Assembly (NCBI GenBank): GCA_003255065.1
Contig: QAOA01002492.1
Coordinates: forward strand, 665,901-729,900
DNA from: Cercis canadensis
Taxonomy: Eukaryota > Streptophyta > Magnoliopsida > Fabales > Fabaceae
Length of the DNA stretch: 64,000 nt
Direction: 5' to 3'
Below are positions 21,014 through 34,051 of this stretch, piece by piece. The position numbers and the translations under genes were made by a program. The notes beneath the pieces are model-generated. The model did no database searches. It was not told the DNA's origin and was given only the letters and a program-made list of their open reading frames with translations. Position 1 is the first letter of the stretch, and each line of letters starts with the position of its first letter.

Positions 21014-23765
21014 TAGGGATGGCAATAGGGAAGGGATGAGGCTGGGCAGACACTCCTTGTTCCTATTCTTGAAGGACATCCCCATGCCCTCCTCAGACCC
21101 ATCCCCGATTCAAGTTTAATCAAACAAGATAATATAAATAATCCTCAAATAATATTATCAAGAATTCAAGATATCCTCAAGCAACAACAATAAAATAAAT
21201 AATATTCAAACAAAATTATAAAAATTATTCTTAAACAATTATAAAAGCCTCTAAGAAATTAAAATAAGCACAAAAGGCTCCAAGCAATTAGAATAAGCAC
21301 AATTTATGAAGTTTCAATGCTGGTTGAAGTTGAACCACTTTCCATATTCTACAAAACCAAAAAAAAAAAAAAAACCTAACATTAAGTAGAATTCTTCTTG
21401 GCAGCAAGCTTATTAGCAATTGTAGGCGTGTAGAAAGGCTTGAGCTTACCTCATCATCAACATCAAAATCAGAATCATAAGACTTAAAACATTTTCCCTT
21501 CCTTTCTCCAATTCCAAATTCAGCTAGAACACATAAAAAAGAAATAACATATAAAAAATAATTAGAATAGATACAAATTTGAATAATGAAATAAATTGAT
21601 TACTACATTAAAATAATTGGCATTTGCCTTGTTTCTCTTGCAATAACCAATTTTGAACACACATAAGGGCCTCTAATGTATCATCATGAAGTCTAGAGTG
21701 ATGAGGAGTTACTAATCTACAACTAGTATTGAAGACAAATTCTGAGGCAATTGTAGAAATAAGGATAGCCAAAATATCCCTAGCAAGACTCTGTAAAATT
21801 GGATACTTGACCCCATTAGTTTTCCATTAATTTAGGATATCAAAATTTGGAGTCCTCGGCAAAACCTTCTCTTCTAAATAGTGATCCAACTTAGATTTGC
21901 TTGTCAAATCACTTGTATCCATCACAAATGAATCATAGCTATCAAGCAAATTGGTCTTCATAGGATCATCAAATTTTGATCCACTTTCATTGAAGTGTTG
22001 TTTTGGAGATTCATTTGTCATCATAAACTTACACTTATAGTCTTCAAATAAAGAGTAGCAAAGAGATTGAATCATTTTAATCTCAATAGGAGCAGACATG
22101 CCATAAAGTTTACAAAAGAAATATTCCAATAACTTCAACTTGTATTGTGGATCTAAAACACTAGATAAAGAGGTAACATAAGCAATTTAATAAAAGTTGA
22201 AAAGAAGTAACATAAAAGAGTAGGAGTATTAGAATTCTTAGCATACTTTTAAGTTTCCAACATAGCTCACAAATAAAGGAAAAGCTTTTGTTGATAATTT
22301 TCTTCTTTTCTTGACTACTATATTGAAAAAGGTAAAGAGAAAAAATAAACAATTTATTGCTAAATGAATTTTATGTTACAACCCTCGCATATTTAGTTAG
22401 TCCATTCCATATATAGAGCCACTAGATCAAGGGCTACATTCAAAGATCAAAGCATGATGACATTATTGAAGATTACACAATTATCTACCTAGTTCTCTCA
22501 ACAAACTAGTCCATACTCATATTTTTGTTACCATTTATCAACCAAACTAAATGACTTTCATAGAACATATTATATATTACAACCTGACCTTGGCTTAAGC
22601 CCATTCCATATATAACCACAACATACAGGGCTAATTCCAAGTTCAAAGCATGCCGAAAATATTTAAGTTTAAGCAATTATCTACCCAATTCTATCAACAA
22701 ACTGGTCCATGTTCATATTTTTGTTACCATTTATCAACCAAACTAAAACCAGAACAAAGTATTTACTTTTTTCAGAAATCAGCTAGAGGAAGAAAGTACC
22801 ACAATTATCATTTGTCCCATTGCAGAGAAGCAATATAAAGAAGAGTGTAAATCAAAGCAAATGTTTTACCCCTCACCTGAAGAACCCACAAGCTTAGAAG
22901 AGCCTCTAAGCAAAACAAGGCAAATCCAACTAGATAGAATATCTGCAAGAATACCAAAGAACAACCATTGAAACTAAACGCCTAAAATAAGCACAGACAA
23001 AAAGTATTGGAACTTTATTTTTTGCATAACTATAAATTAGAAGTTTAAAATAAGAATAAGATTACAGTGAGGAAGATGTATTGCTCTAGCTACTTCAATG
23101 AATCACACCATGTTCCAAACAACATTCCCAATCAAGGGCATCCAGTCTCTTTTGGATGCATGGATAAAACCATAATGCAACTGCAAGCTCACAACACCCA
23201 CACCTTATAGAAGCTGGGGACCACTCAATCGGGCACCATAAATGTCCAATTCCAACAAAGTATAAAGCCCCTCACCTCAATTAGAAGCCCTCAAATAATT
23301 TCTTGCTCCCTTTTTGGTTTCTCGAAGAATCGTTGATCCTGAATCGTTGATGCTAAGCCCACTGGTTGAGTGACACCTTGGACGGAAACGGGATTTTCCA
23401 GGACTCCGCACTGCCTCTAACCAAAATTTCTCGGGCTTTAGAGAAGGAAACCAGCAGAAAAGCAAGAATCAGAAATGGAGCTTAGCTGCTTAGGGATTTC
23501 ACGTTTTGGGGAAAATGGAAGATGAAAACTCGAGGGAGAAAGGGTCAGTGTGTTAGTGACTTAGTGGGAAAACCCTCAGCCAAAACGACGCAGTTTTGTC
23601 AAAAAAAAAATTTAAAAATTATATATATATTATTTATGTACAATATGTGGCGGGCATGGGACTTCCCCATCCCCATCCCTATACCCATTTTTCTACCCCA
23701 TACCCGTACTCGACCGGGTAAAAATCCCAGGGCCCCATTAGGTATGGGGCAAATTGTCATCCCTA
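21014..23765 (-). mobile_element. hAT element with degenerate transposase
   Basis: Ends TAGGGATGGCAATAGGG and ...AATTGTCATCCCTA. The TSD is 8 bp with one mismatch: cttgtctg (21006-21013) and attgtctg (23766-23773). The minus-strand transposase remnant at 22138-21620 reads the hAT RNase H-like end ('DHYLEEKVLPRTPNFDILN') and the C-terminal dimerisation region ('LARDILAILISTIASEFVF', 'HDDTLEALMCVQNWLLQE'). This is the BED-type RICESLEEPER/DAYSLEEPER lineage. A stop at about 21827 separates the two parts, and the N-terminal half is missing or scrambled. Non-autonomous. Confidence 0.75.
21620..22138 (-). pseudogene. hAT transposase C-terminal remnant
   Basis: Two blocks in the same general frame, split by a stop: the end of the hAT RNase H-like domain and the dimerisation region. 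It lies inside the element bounded at 21014 and 23765 and matches its orientation. The upstream catalytic Asp residues and zinc finger are not seen. Confidence 0.7.
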
Positions 23766-23977
23766 ATTGTCTGTACCTTTCTAGTTCTTAGTGCAACATT
23801 GGACCAAAATGAGAAGATGATGGACCATATTACTGTTTCGACTTAATGTTGGTGTATTATTAGGAAAAAGAAAAAGAAAAAATGCAATGGGATGGAAGAG
23901 ATTGTGAGTATTGAATTGAAAACCATTAAAGGGAAAGAGCAAATGACTTTCTGAGTCTATTTGTGGAGGATGGATAC

Positions 23978-24379
23978 TGTAGAGAATTATTTGTAGAAAA
24001 TCTTGCTCCAACATGGTTGATTAATGAAGATAGACACGGTCGTGTCCTTGCTGTTCATGGGCGTGTTGCAGAGAATAACACGGGCATGTCACAAACGTGT
24101 CTACATTTTCTGTAAAGAGTTATTTACTTTCTGTCCAAGTTTCTTTTACTTTAGTTGGTTAGTTAAGTTTAGTTAACTTACTAATTATGGTTAGTTCATT
24201 AACTGTAGTTAATCAATTAGTTATCAATTAGTTAGCTTAGCTATCATTACTTGGTTACTGTATATATAGGTGTCCTTGTGTATAGAATCATTTTGATAAG
24301 AAAATATACAAAAAAGCTTCCACAACCTTCTCTGGTGTGCTTTCCTTTTCTGCTGGTTTGCTCTCTTTGAGATTTTACA
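23978..24379 (+). mobile_element. Copia 5' LTR (402 bp)
   Basis: Begins TGTAGAGAATT and ends GATTTTACA, directly before a primer-binding site. The left boundary is fixed by comparison: units B and C read 'ggaggatggatac|atagaatc', whereas unit A reads 'ggaggatggatac|tgtagag'. The expected TSD copy is gatac (23973-23977); its partner is lost beyond the N at 25833. A TATA-like 'gtatatatagg' lies near 24258. Absent from B and C. Confidence 0.75.
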
Positions 24380-24392
24380 TGGTATCAGAGCA
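24380..24392 (+). other. Primer-binding site, initiator tRNA-Met type
   Basis: The 'tggtatcagagca' immediately after the LTR is the standard plant copia primer-binding site complementary to the 3' end of tRNA-iMet. Confidence 0.85.
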
Positions 24393-24478
24393 AATCGATC
24401 TAGATTTGCCTATACTTTTATCTTGTTGATTCTATGAATAGGAATTAAGAAGATTTCTTTGTATCGATTCGGTTGAAG

Positions 24479-25832
24479 ATGGAATCTACAACCGTTACTG
24501 CAACTGCAACTACAACATCACATAAGGAGTCGATGAGTAACTTCAATGGAGATCCCATGGCACTGGCTAACTCGGATCATCCAGAAATGCAGCTTGTCTC
24601 AACGACTTTGACCGGTAACAACTACTTATCTTGGAATAGATCAATCAAGATCACACTTGGAGCAAAGGTGAAACTCAGATTCATTAATGGCAGATGTGAC
24701 ATGCCTGAAGAAGATTTTGGTGATTATGATCAATGGCTTAGGGTGGATTGCATGATCAGATCCTGAACTCAATTTCTAAGGACATAGTCGAAGCATTTCT
24801 CTATGCATCTACTGCAAGGGAGCTTTGGTTAGAATTGGAGGAATGGTTTGGTGAATCAAATGGGCCTCAAATTTACCAAATCCAAAGAGAAATAAGTACT
24901 ATTTCTCAAGGTAATCAGTCAGTGGTGAAGTATTTCACAAAGCTAAAAAAACTCTGGGATGAATTGGTTTATGTACAACCAATGCCACAATGCACTTGCA
25001 AGAATTGTACTTATGGTGTTACTAAGAAGGTATCTGATCTTGCTAACTCCAGCAAGCTGCTGCAATTTTTAATGGGACTCAGTGATGATTATGATCATGT
25101 TCGGAACCAAATCTTGGTAATAGACCCCTTGCCTTCAGTCAATATGGCATATTCTATGATCCTGTGAATTGAGAAATAGAGAGAAGTTCATCTGAACTTG
25201 GTTGGAAAAGCTGAGAATTCAGCAATGTTTGTGAGAGCACCTATGGGAAGAGGATCTGGTGGAGGTCGAGCAAATCCAAGAAATCATAAGAAGCAAGGTT
25301 ACAATGACAAGAGGAATGAAAAATGCACTCACTGTAATACTGGAGGTCACACTAAGGATACTTGTTTCAAGTTACATGGCTATCCAAAATGGTACAAAGA
25401 GCTTAAGGATCAAAGAAATTAGATTTCTGGTGGAAAGCATATGGCCAACTTTGCTGATAATCCACTGGATGTTAACATGGATCATATTGCTGGGAAAACC
25501 AATGATAACAGAACTATTTTGGCAGAAATCATTCAATAGGAGTTGTCAAAGTTGATCAAAGGACAAGGAGGCTTTGAAGGGAACCATATTAACTTTGCAC
25601 ACCGTGAAGATTTTACAAGTAACATTCCTAGTCCATTTTTTCATTCTGCTTCACAATCAATAGATAGTATAGACCCTGGTACATGGATAGTAGACACAGG
25701 CGCATCAAATCACATATGTGTTAACCTCAAGTTGATTGATCATCCAAAACCAGTAACACACCTAACTTCAATTTTCTTACCAGATGGTCCAGTTAAACTA
25801 GTTCATCAAGTAGGAAATGTTCAACTTAGTCC
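24479..25832 (+). pseudogene. Copia gag and protease, degenerate and truncated
   Basis: The Gag N-terminus reads 'LVSTTLTGNNYLSWNRSIK' (UBN2/Retrotran_gag type). A frameshift at about 24765 leads to 'ILNSISKDIVEAFLY'. In-frame stops occur near 25167 and at 25420-25422. A zinc knuckle C-x2-C-x4-H-x4-C is present ('CTHCNTGGHTKDTC', about 25324-25365). The protease motif 'WIVDTGASNHI' lies near 25690. Integrase, RT and RNase H should follow, but the sequence jumps at the N (25833) into unit B DNA. Clearly inactive. Confidence 0.85.
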
Positions 25833-25870
25833 NGCAGGCAAGAATGAGGATTTTGAGTATTTCATGAAGT

Positions 25871-26457
25871 TAGAGGTGGGGAAATGGGCCAGGCCCAGTG
25901 GACTGGCCCGTTTTAGCCCGAAAACAAAAAAAGTAGGGCTGGGTTCCTATTTCACCAGCACGAATAAAAACTGGCCAATTTGGCCCAGCCCGTTTTGGCC
26001 CGCAGCCCATCCAGGTTTGGGCCGGGCTGGCCTTTTTTTTTTTGTTGCCAAATCAGTATATATTTTTTTTCAACTATAAAGTATAATGTACTATACTTTT
26101 TTTAGTTACTTAAACATCTTTATTTTAAATTTACACTTACATGTATTTTTTTATACATCTTTAATGCTTTGTTTTAATTTTATTTATTACTTTATACATA
26201 TTTTATTTTGTTTAATTAAATTCATTAATAATTTAACTAAAATCACTAATGAAAAAAGCTTAAATATTTGTTAGATTTTAAAGTAATTACAAATAAAAAT
26301 AACTTAAAAAAAAAATGGGCCAGCCTGTTTAGCCCGCAGCCCTAGGAGGGCTGGGCTGGGCCAACAGATTGCTGGCCCGAATAAAAAGGGACAAATTGGC
26401 CCGTGGCCCAATCGGGCTGGGCCAAATTGGGCCAGGCTGGCCCGTTTCCCACCTCTA
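25871..26457. mobile_element. 587-bp hAT-type MITE, unit B
   Basis: Ends TAGAGGTGGG / CCCACCTCTA with GGCCC-rich subterminal blocks at both ends and an AT-rich core. TSD catgaagt (25863-25870) / catgaagc (26458-26465), 8 bp with one mismatch. Unit A has the empty site at 14141-14160. An identical-length copy in unit C shows the insertion predates the B/C split. Confidence 0.8.
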
Positions 26458-26465
26458 CATGAAGC

Positions 26466-27620
26466 TACCATATCTAAAGACTGAAACCAATTGCATTAAA
26501 CGAGCTAAACAAGGACTATTTCAATGATAATCATAAATAAAAACATTTTTGACTATGCCTATGTTGAGGAGCAGGTCGGCACATGTGAGGTAAGAAGTGG
26601 GGTGTTCAAGTTGATATCTACACAAATATTATGCCAGAGCTTAGGCCATGTGTAGTGACGCTCAGACTCTAATGCCCAAGTTAGTGGTTGTGCCAAGTTG
26701 GTAGGTTGCAATGAGAGTTTGTAAAAAATATACATATATGTGGGAAAATGCTGTCATACCGGAATCTCTTAGAAGTGCGGTTATTTTGACATGTTCTTTC
26801 TGTCTTTCTAATCATTTCATTTACTTCGATAGTCAGTCTCATTATGTTATTCTATTCTTAGTGTTAACTTTTCCATGTTCTCTTTCAGCCACAACAAGCA
26901 AAGATTTTGTTTTAAGTTTTACAAAGTTACAGGGTTGTAGAGAGAGGATAATGTATAAAATCCGAGCAATATAGAACAAAATTCAAGTAGGCCTATTCAG
27001 AGTTTAGGAGGGTTTACATAAATCTAGAGACTATTGATGATATCTTGACAGCACTGACTTGATCTCCACAAGGGAACTTAACCTGACCTTCCCCCACCAA
27101 CCTACTAAAGACACTGCCTTTATACCAGCACACATCAGAATCATTAGAACGCCACAAGTACAACTATAAATAGCATGTATGACACTATTTATGAGGCATT
27201 GATATTGTCTTTAGCTCTTTGATACTGACTTGACACCAGTATTGATAGTATCTTGATAGTCTTTAGCTCTTTAGCTCTTTAACTTCACCCAATCTAGACT
27301 TCCTTTACAGGTCCTTAAGCTAGTACCAGGGAGACTTCCAGGTTGGTGATTAACTCAGTATAGACTCCGACACCAATCTTGGATAACAACAGTATCAAAG
27401 TGTACAGAGTTGGAAGTAATATGAGTATAAGGACTATGTAAGTAGCATACTCCATAATTTATCACCGTTAAATGCTCATCAAATATTTATAATCTCCAAT
27501 ATATATAGCTTGTTAGCTATATATTGGCCTTACATCTCATAGTAACTGGAACATGAAATTCTCATAGCCACCTTATTCGTAGAACTAACTTAATAAAAGT
27601 CATTTATTACAGTCATCTCT
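26466..27620. other. Non-coding, downstream of amidase B
   Basis: Matches unit C at a constant offset from 26760 on. At about 26752 unit B lacks about 245 bp present in A and C, so B carries a deletion (or a misjoin). No gene. Confidence 0.5.
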
Positions 27621-30268
27621 TCATCCTCTCATATATTTTTTAAGTGGAGGAGGCTTCCTAATCATAGTTGCTTGCTCAAAGGAATATGCGATTTCGATCA
27701 GTTTTGACTCTGAACCTTTCAGTCCTCCAAACAAAATCCCAAACGGTCCATTTTTGCCATACCCTGCAGGCACAGTTACTCCTGGATAACCTCCAATTGC
27801 AAGTACATGAGCAAAACCAGAAGTAGGCACAGCTACTGCATCTAGTTTATTCTCTTTCATTATTTTCTCAAAACCAGTTTTGGACAATGTTTCTAAAGTC
27901 AGTAGTGCTGCTTTCTCTTTTCCTCCAATTCCATTCGTCTTTTGGGCTAGCAAAAATAGTTCTTGGCCATACTCCAGTCTCTCCTGCAATTGTATACCAC
28001 AGTTGAGTTAGTCATAGACATATATTAATCATGACCAAATATATCACAAGTTCAAAACTAGTTTCTGCTCTCATACTCACTAATTTGGGGTTTCTCTTGT
28101 TGAAAGCTATCACATCTGCCAAGGATCGCACCGGGGAAACAACTAAGTCTTTAAGGTAAGCATTCAAGGATAGTTTGAATTCAGTTTCCAATGCAGAGCC
28201 TTCACTAGGATCATTAAAGATTTTGACAAGATCTAGTTCCAAATTGCCAACCAGAACTGCACCCTTTTTCCTAAATTTGGGGAAAGTACATGCAACTTTT
28301 TGTATCAATTCACTAGAACTAAATAATTGTTGAAATACACATATTTAGACAGTAATTTTCATTACCCTAAAGTCTTCAGGTGTTTCTCAAAAGTTTCATT
28401 TTGGAAAGTGTCATTGCGAAGGAAAAATTCTATCGCAGCTCCCAATATCCCTAATCTTTTTCCTCTTAGTCCATCAGTTTTAAGAAATTGGGCGTAGCCA
28501 CCTTTTGGGATATACTGTGATGCTTCAATTGTTGCCTTATCCCTAGCATCAATGCCAGCAACAGCTTCAAGGACATAGGCAGCATCTGATACAGTCCTGC
28601 AAATTGGTCTGTGCCATCCCACACCATGATACACATTTCACTTGTAATAGCATCAGAAAGTTATGTTCCTCTAGCAAAAGGTGCATAATGTTTTCTAACT
28701 GCTTGTAGTCAAAATTGACTTACCCAACCGAGTCTTGTCTGGGTGAGATTGGAACTACCCCTGCTCTGCTGGTGAGACCAACAGTTGGTTTGATTCCCAC
28801 TACATAATTAGTTTCTGAAGGACATAAAATGGAGCCATCAGTCTCTGTGCCAAGAGTTACTGCTGCCAAATTTGCTGCTACTGATATTGCTGACCCGCTA
28901 CTAGAGCCACAAGGATCTCCTAGTGTGTATGGATTCTGCACAGAAATGACATGGAGTAAGTACACTGAGAAATTTAGAATCATCATAAGTTCACAACATA
29001 TTTAATCAGAGCTATACTGAGACGAAATAGAAAGAAATATGCATATAGCATCTCTCATCTTCATCTTATATCCAACTCCACAGGTAAGACCATTTTGCCA
29101 TTTTCTTTTTCCCCCTCGTGTCTTTCTCTTTTCCACTCTTCTTGTTTGTTCTATAATTAAAGAGTGCGGTGATGGTAGTTTGTTTCTTTTCTTTAGTAAG
29201 GTACATGTGTCTTGTCCAGATGGCAAGATACAAGCAAAGAATAGATAGGTTTAGTTTGCCAAGCCTGGAAGTAACAGAACAAGTATGTCTCTCCTCATAT
29301 GTGTAATAGCAGCAAGATATACAAGGAAAGAGCTGTCAGCTTTAAGATTATTTTGATTTTACAATATCTGAAGAATGTATATGATTCACATTCATATATA
29401 ACTTCGAGCTTTAAAGATACTAAGTGGACTGCTTTCTGTCTATGAGGCTACACTAAATTGAACCTAGGAAAGAAAATTTCTCATAATCTAGAGGACTACA
29501 TTGCTTATTTAAGTATGAACAAGTTTGAGCTCTAAGGATACCAAGTGAACTACGTCCTGTCTAAGACTCTATTGGAAATTGAAGCCAAGCAAGGAAATTC
29601 TACACCATCTAGAAGTTTGAGCTAAGAGGCTATGTAAAATTGAAACTAGGAAAGGAAATTCCACATAATATGGAAGACCACATTGCTTATTGAAGTATAA
29701 ATTAGAAATTTACCTTTCCTTGTCCACCTCTGGCACTCCAACCAGAGGGTGCGTTATTGGACCTAAAGTAAGACCACTCACTCAAGCTGGCCTTTCCCAA
29801 TATGATAGCTCCAAACTTCCTCAACCTTTTAACAACCCCTGCATCTCTAGGAACCACAGAGCCCAGCAATGCAAATGAACCTGCCGTGGTGTTGAGCTTA
29901 TCCTTAGTTGCGATGTTATCCTTGAGCAAAATGGGTATTCCATGCAACTTAGACAAAGAGTGAGGTGCCTTAGCCTTGCGCTCTTGGTCAGCTCTATCAG
30001 CTTGGGCTAGTGCATCTGGGTTTACCTCTATCACACCCTTAAGAACTGGATTTATCCTCTCGATTTCTTTGAGATAGAACTCAACCAGTTGCCTAGAGGT
30101 TAGTTGGTTACCCTTGAAAGCAAGTTGCAGATCAAGCACGGTGGCTTCTCTGATTGATAGCTCCTTGCCTGAGGTTGTGGGTATTATTCCAGATGACGTT
30201 GTGGCTACAAGGATTAACAAAAGAAGGAATGAGAAGGAAGGGATGCTGAGTATTAAATTGGAAGCCAT
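27621..30268 (-). CDS. Amidase-signature protein, copy B
   Basis: Exons 30268-29714, 28935-28724, 28608-28366, 28270-28081, 27983-27621; each has the same length as in copy A (555, 212, 243, 190, 363 nt), giving 520 aa without stops. Lys116, Ser196 and Ser220 are present; the signature reads 'GDPCGSSSGSA', as is usual for plant amidases, rather than A's 'GNPHG'. A signal peptide-like leader starts the protein. The nucleophile loop is 'TETDGSILCPSETNYVVG', with Asp where Gly or Ser is common. TATA at 30335-30344. It appears intact; identity to copy C is essentially complete, so expression reads could not be assigned between them. Confidence 0.88.
29400..29700. repeat. Intronic minisatellite, copy B
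   Basis: About two units of the 120-bp 'accaagtg..attgcttattgaagtat' block in intron 1, arranged as in copy A. Confidence 0.65.
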
Positions 30269-30444
30269 AGAGGGAAAGAGAAGCTGACTAACTTTTCAGT
30301 CAAGCATATCTTCGAACACTTGCAGTGCCATATCTTTTTATAGCTCTCAAAAATGGAAAGGAAGCAAGGTTGTTACAGTCTAAATTTTACTGAACCATCA
30401 CTTACACTTTTTTTTGTGTAGATCATAGCTTTCAGTAATGCAAG

Positions 30445-30596
30445 TAAGGGTGTAATCAGTCTGGTTTACACCTTAAACCGACACCAAACTGACCAAATCA
30501 TATGGTTGGGTTCGGTTTTTCAAATTTTTGAAAATAAACCGAAACAAATTGGTTCGGTCTGGTTTGGTTTGGTCAGTTGCCAAAAAAATTTGGATA

Positions 30597-30664
<68 letters not shown>

Positions 30665-30907
30665 NNNNNNNNNNNNNAAAAAAAAAAAAAACTTCAAAAT
30701 AACTAAAACGATGTCATTTTAGCCTACTTAGATTGGTTCGAATTATTTTTGGTTTTTCTTCGTTGAAATTGAGAGTCGAACCAATTCCCTCGGTTTTTTT
30801 AAAATAAAATCGAGAACTAGTTCGACACCCTCAGTTTGGTTCAATTTTCCCTAATCCGATTTGGTTCAGTCGATTTGATCAATTTGGTCGATTTTGCTTA
30901 CACCCCT
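30445..30907. mobile_element. GGTTCGGTTTGG-type MITE, unit B
   Basis: Ends TAAGGGTGTAA / TTACACCCCT with many 'ttggttcggt' and inverse blocks inside. TSD aatgcaag (30437-30444) / aatgcaaa (30908-30915), 8 bp with one mismatch, fitting hAT. Unit A keeps an empty 'ggaatgcaaaggaagc' site near 18682. A poly-T, 13-N, poly-A gap interrupts it; the sister copy at 43851-44308 shows what is missing. Confidence 0.75.
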
Positions 30908-31833
30908 AATGCAAAGGAAGCAACAATTCAATCTTAAAACTATTTCAAGTTAGTGAGGAGAAAAAAATCTCAGCCACAAAAAAAAAAAAAAAGTATACTG
31001 AGTTAAATTTAGATTATGTCAATGTGACAGTGTGACTTTAACTTGTGTACTCATAGCATTACTCTTCTATCATTATCATCAAAACCCACTTAAATAATAG
31101 TAATACTATTTACATAGTACCTAATATCCAGATTCCTGTGTTACAAAAAAAAAAAGGTCATACATCATGCTTGCATAAATTTTACAATCCGAGTTTTACT
31201 GGACCACCCATTAAAACTTTTCTGTAAGAGGTTAGATTCTGCTACCTCACCAATGTGGCATAGTGTGACCTGTAAAAACATTTCGCTCCAACCAAAGTCA
31301 CTAATGATTTTGTCTGTACCTTTATAGTTCTTGGTGCAACGTTGGACCAAAATGAGAAGATGATGGGTCATATTACTGTTTTGTATGTTGGTGTATTACT
31401 AGAAAAAAAAATAAAAAAAAAAATGCAATGGGATGAAAGAGATTGTGAGTATTGAATTGAAATCCATTAGAGGGAAAGAGCAAATGACTTTCTGAGTCTA
31501 TTTGCGGAGGATGGATACATAGAATCTCTTAGGCATATTGACAAGCACTTGGTGTGTTATGTATTTAGATCCTTTAAATGTGGAAAGGAAATAAACTATG
31601 TTGACCCACTTCAAATAATTTTCACAACGTTATCGATTTTGTCTTTGCAAGTGTAAATAGAATGAGAAAATATCCCATTCCACTTACAACATGATTCACA
31701 AGCATCTCAACCAAAGCAATATGTTGGGGATGTCAATTTCGAAAGTTCTAGAAAACCAAAGTGCTTAGGGCTATGATTGTTTTGCGTTGTTTTATGGCAC
31801 GCTTGGACAAAGCAAAAGGTCTAGCTCTTGGAG

Positions 31834-32326
31834 TGGGATATAGCATTATAGAAATATTTTATAACTTATTTATCTTAATATCATATTTAAAAAAATTAAA
31901 AAATANAAAAAATTAAAAAAAAAGAATTTAACATGTGGGGATCACCGGACAAGCCGTATGCCACTCTGTGCATCCAGTGAGGACACGCTGAGTGGCAAAC
32001 GGCGTGTCCGTTTTTGTCCCCTTCACGCAAGCTTTGCAAAGGAGAAGGGAAAAAAAAAAAAAAAAAAGAACCAGAGGAGCCTCGAGAAGGAAGAGAAAAG
32101 GAAAAAGAGGAAGAAGTGGCCATATGAGAACATGCCATTAGCCATTCAGAAGGTCCAGTGGGAGCACACGGAATGATAGACGGCATGTGCAGTGATCCCT
32201 GGATGTCAGGTTTTTTTTTTGTTTTTTTTATTTTTNTTTTTTCATTTTTTTTAAATGTAATACTAAGATAAATAAATTAAAAAATATAATAAATATGTAA
32301 AATTATTTCTAAATTGCTATATTCCA
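31834..32326. mobile_element. Foldback element with GC-rich core, unit B
   Basis: About 75-bp AT-rich terminal inverted repeats ('tgggatatagca..tagaaatatttta' and the inverse of 'taaaattatttctaaattgctatattcca') bracket a GC-rich core with 'gaggacacgctgagtgg' and 'ggcgtgtccgtttttgtccc'. Ns at 31906 and 32236 lie in the homopolymer parts. The same core recurs at 45235-45722 and 52457-53029. No coding capacity. Confidence 0.65.
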
Positions 32327-34051
32327 GTCAAAGAGCCCAAAGGATCCCCATCTCATCATATATCAAGAATGAAAAATTACCTCCCTCTCTCTCTCTTATG
32401 CTACCCTTATATAAAATACAATTTCTTATAAAATACAAAAAATGCACGATATAAGAAAATGTGCTAAGAAATAATTTTTTTAAATTTTCTTTTTGGCACG
32501 TCTTCTTATACTATGTCATTGTTACATTTTATAAGTAATTATATTCTAGCACATATTGGATGACTTAATTTTTGAAAATCTTTACAATTACACTAAAATC
32601 ATATTGTAAGTCCTACTAGGTCTCACCCAAAACCCCACCTAAAGAGAATGAGGGTAGTGCTATCCCCATTAAGAGAGTGGGTAGCATAGCTCTCCCCTTA
32701 ATATTATTAGGAAGACTTTTAAAAATTAAGTAGTGTGGGTCAAAACCTCAAATTTGACAAAATATAAGTTTAATTGGTAAAAAAAAAAAAATTAATTTGT
32801 ATTTTTGACATTTTTGTTGTATTGTGCTATTTATGCATTTTAAAGGTAAATAACTATTTTAGCACACATAGGTGATTTGATTTTTTGAGATCTTCATAAT
32901 GGTACTAAAATATATCTAGGTGGGTTTAAAAATTACATCTTGCTCCTCTGAATTGATACTATATAATATGCATACAATGAAGAAAAATACCGAATTTGCT
33001 TGAGAAAACATAGGTGACATATTGTTGTTCTTCATAACTCGTGCCATTTATAATTTTATATGACTAGTGATTATCTTGTTTCTAATAATAAATATGTATA
33101 CATTGACCACAGGGGTCTAGGATCACACCATGACCACAATTCATGTAAAATTACAAATAGCAACGGGTCATTAACAACAAGAAGCCACCTATGCTGTGTT
33201 GGGAAATTTTGATATTTCATTTAATTGTATGCATACTGTATGCTATCACTTGAGTATAATAAGGTATAACTTTTAAACCCACCTAAAAATGTTTTTGTTT
33301 GAACTCCCCAACAATAATTATCTCAAATTTTTATAGTTTGCTAGCCCCCATCCCTTTTCAGTTTTTGAAAAAAAAAAAAATCAAAAGGTGAAAATCATAT
33401 TGTGGGCAACTCTCTTACCAAATTCTAATGGGGATCAGATTTTCTTTAAGTCAATTAGGAGATGGCAGGTCAAATGCATGGTGAAATTGCGAATGAGAAG
33501 CAGATTATAGAGAGGGATACTTTGTCCAAAGGGGGCTTAAATGGACAAAGAGAAAAACAAGCTTCAGCTTGTTTGCTGATGATAAGGACATGTAGCATGC
33601 CGGAAAGGACTTGCTTTAATAGATTAATCCCAATATTATTTAATTGGAAGACTACAGATTATTCAAATGCTCAAAGTTCGCAAAATGTTAAATAATGCTG
33701 CACATCCTGAGCCGATATGCATTACAAATATTGACAACTCTTACCAGATTCAAATGCAGCAAGGAGAACATCATCACCCTTGTTCCCATCAGCTTCAAGT
33801 GCAGCTACCGCTCACACCGCAACAATTTCAACCTCGGCAACAAATGTAGCAGCCAGCATCTGATTTCTTCTTGGTCTATCTCTGCTCATGGTAAATGGTG
33901 TTTCTTGAAATAAGTGTGACTTTAAAGAAAAACTCTGTTCAATGACATGTGTGAAAAGCTACATTTGTTATTTTTAAGATGGTATAAGTTGAATGAGCTA
34001 AAAAAAAAGTGAACAACAAACAAGTAAATATTTGACTATTAATGTGTTTAG
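32327..34051. other. Non-coding part of unit B
   Basis: AT-rich, shared with 45.7-47.5 kb. At about 32614-32710 it holds a 'cccaccta..gtagcatagctctcccc' block that recurs at 57618-57715. At 33735-33850 a short Gln-rich reading ('YQIQMQQGEHHHPC') resembles, inverted, part of the orphan exon at 34052-34284. Confidence 0.4.

Noticed and set aside
24748..25167. Independent host gene with a UBN2 domain
   Set aside because: It continues the copia gag across a frameshift, downstream of an LTR and primer-binding site and upstream of a zinc knuckle and protease.
30473..30722. Open frames with poly-Lys or poly-Phe at 30.5-30.7 kb
   Set aside because: They are produced by a homopolymer run and a 13-N gap inside a MITE; the sister copy at 44.0 kb shows ordinary non-coding sequence.
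33462..33695. 77-codon plus-strand frame in unit B
   Set aside because: The copy in unit C loses the frame by a small insertion near 46990, and no domain is recognisable in either reading.
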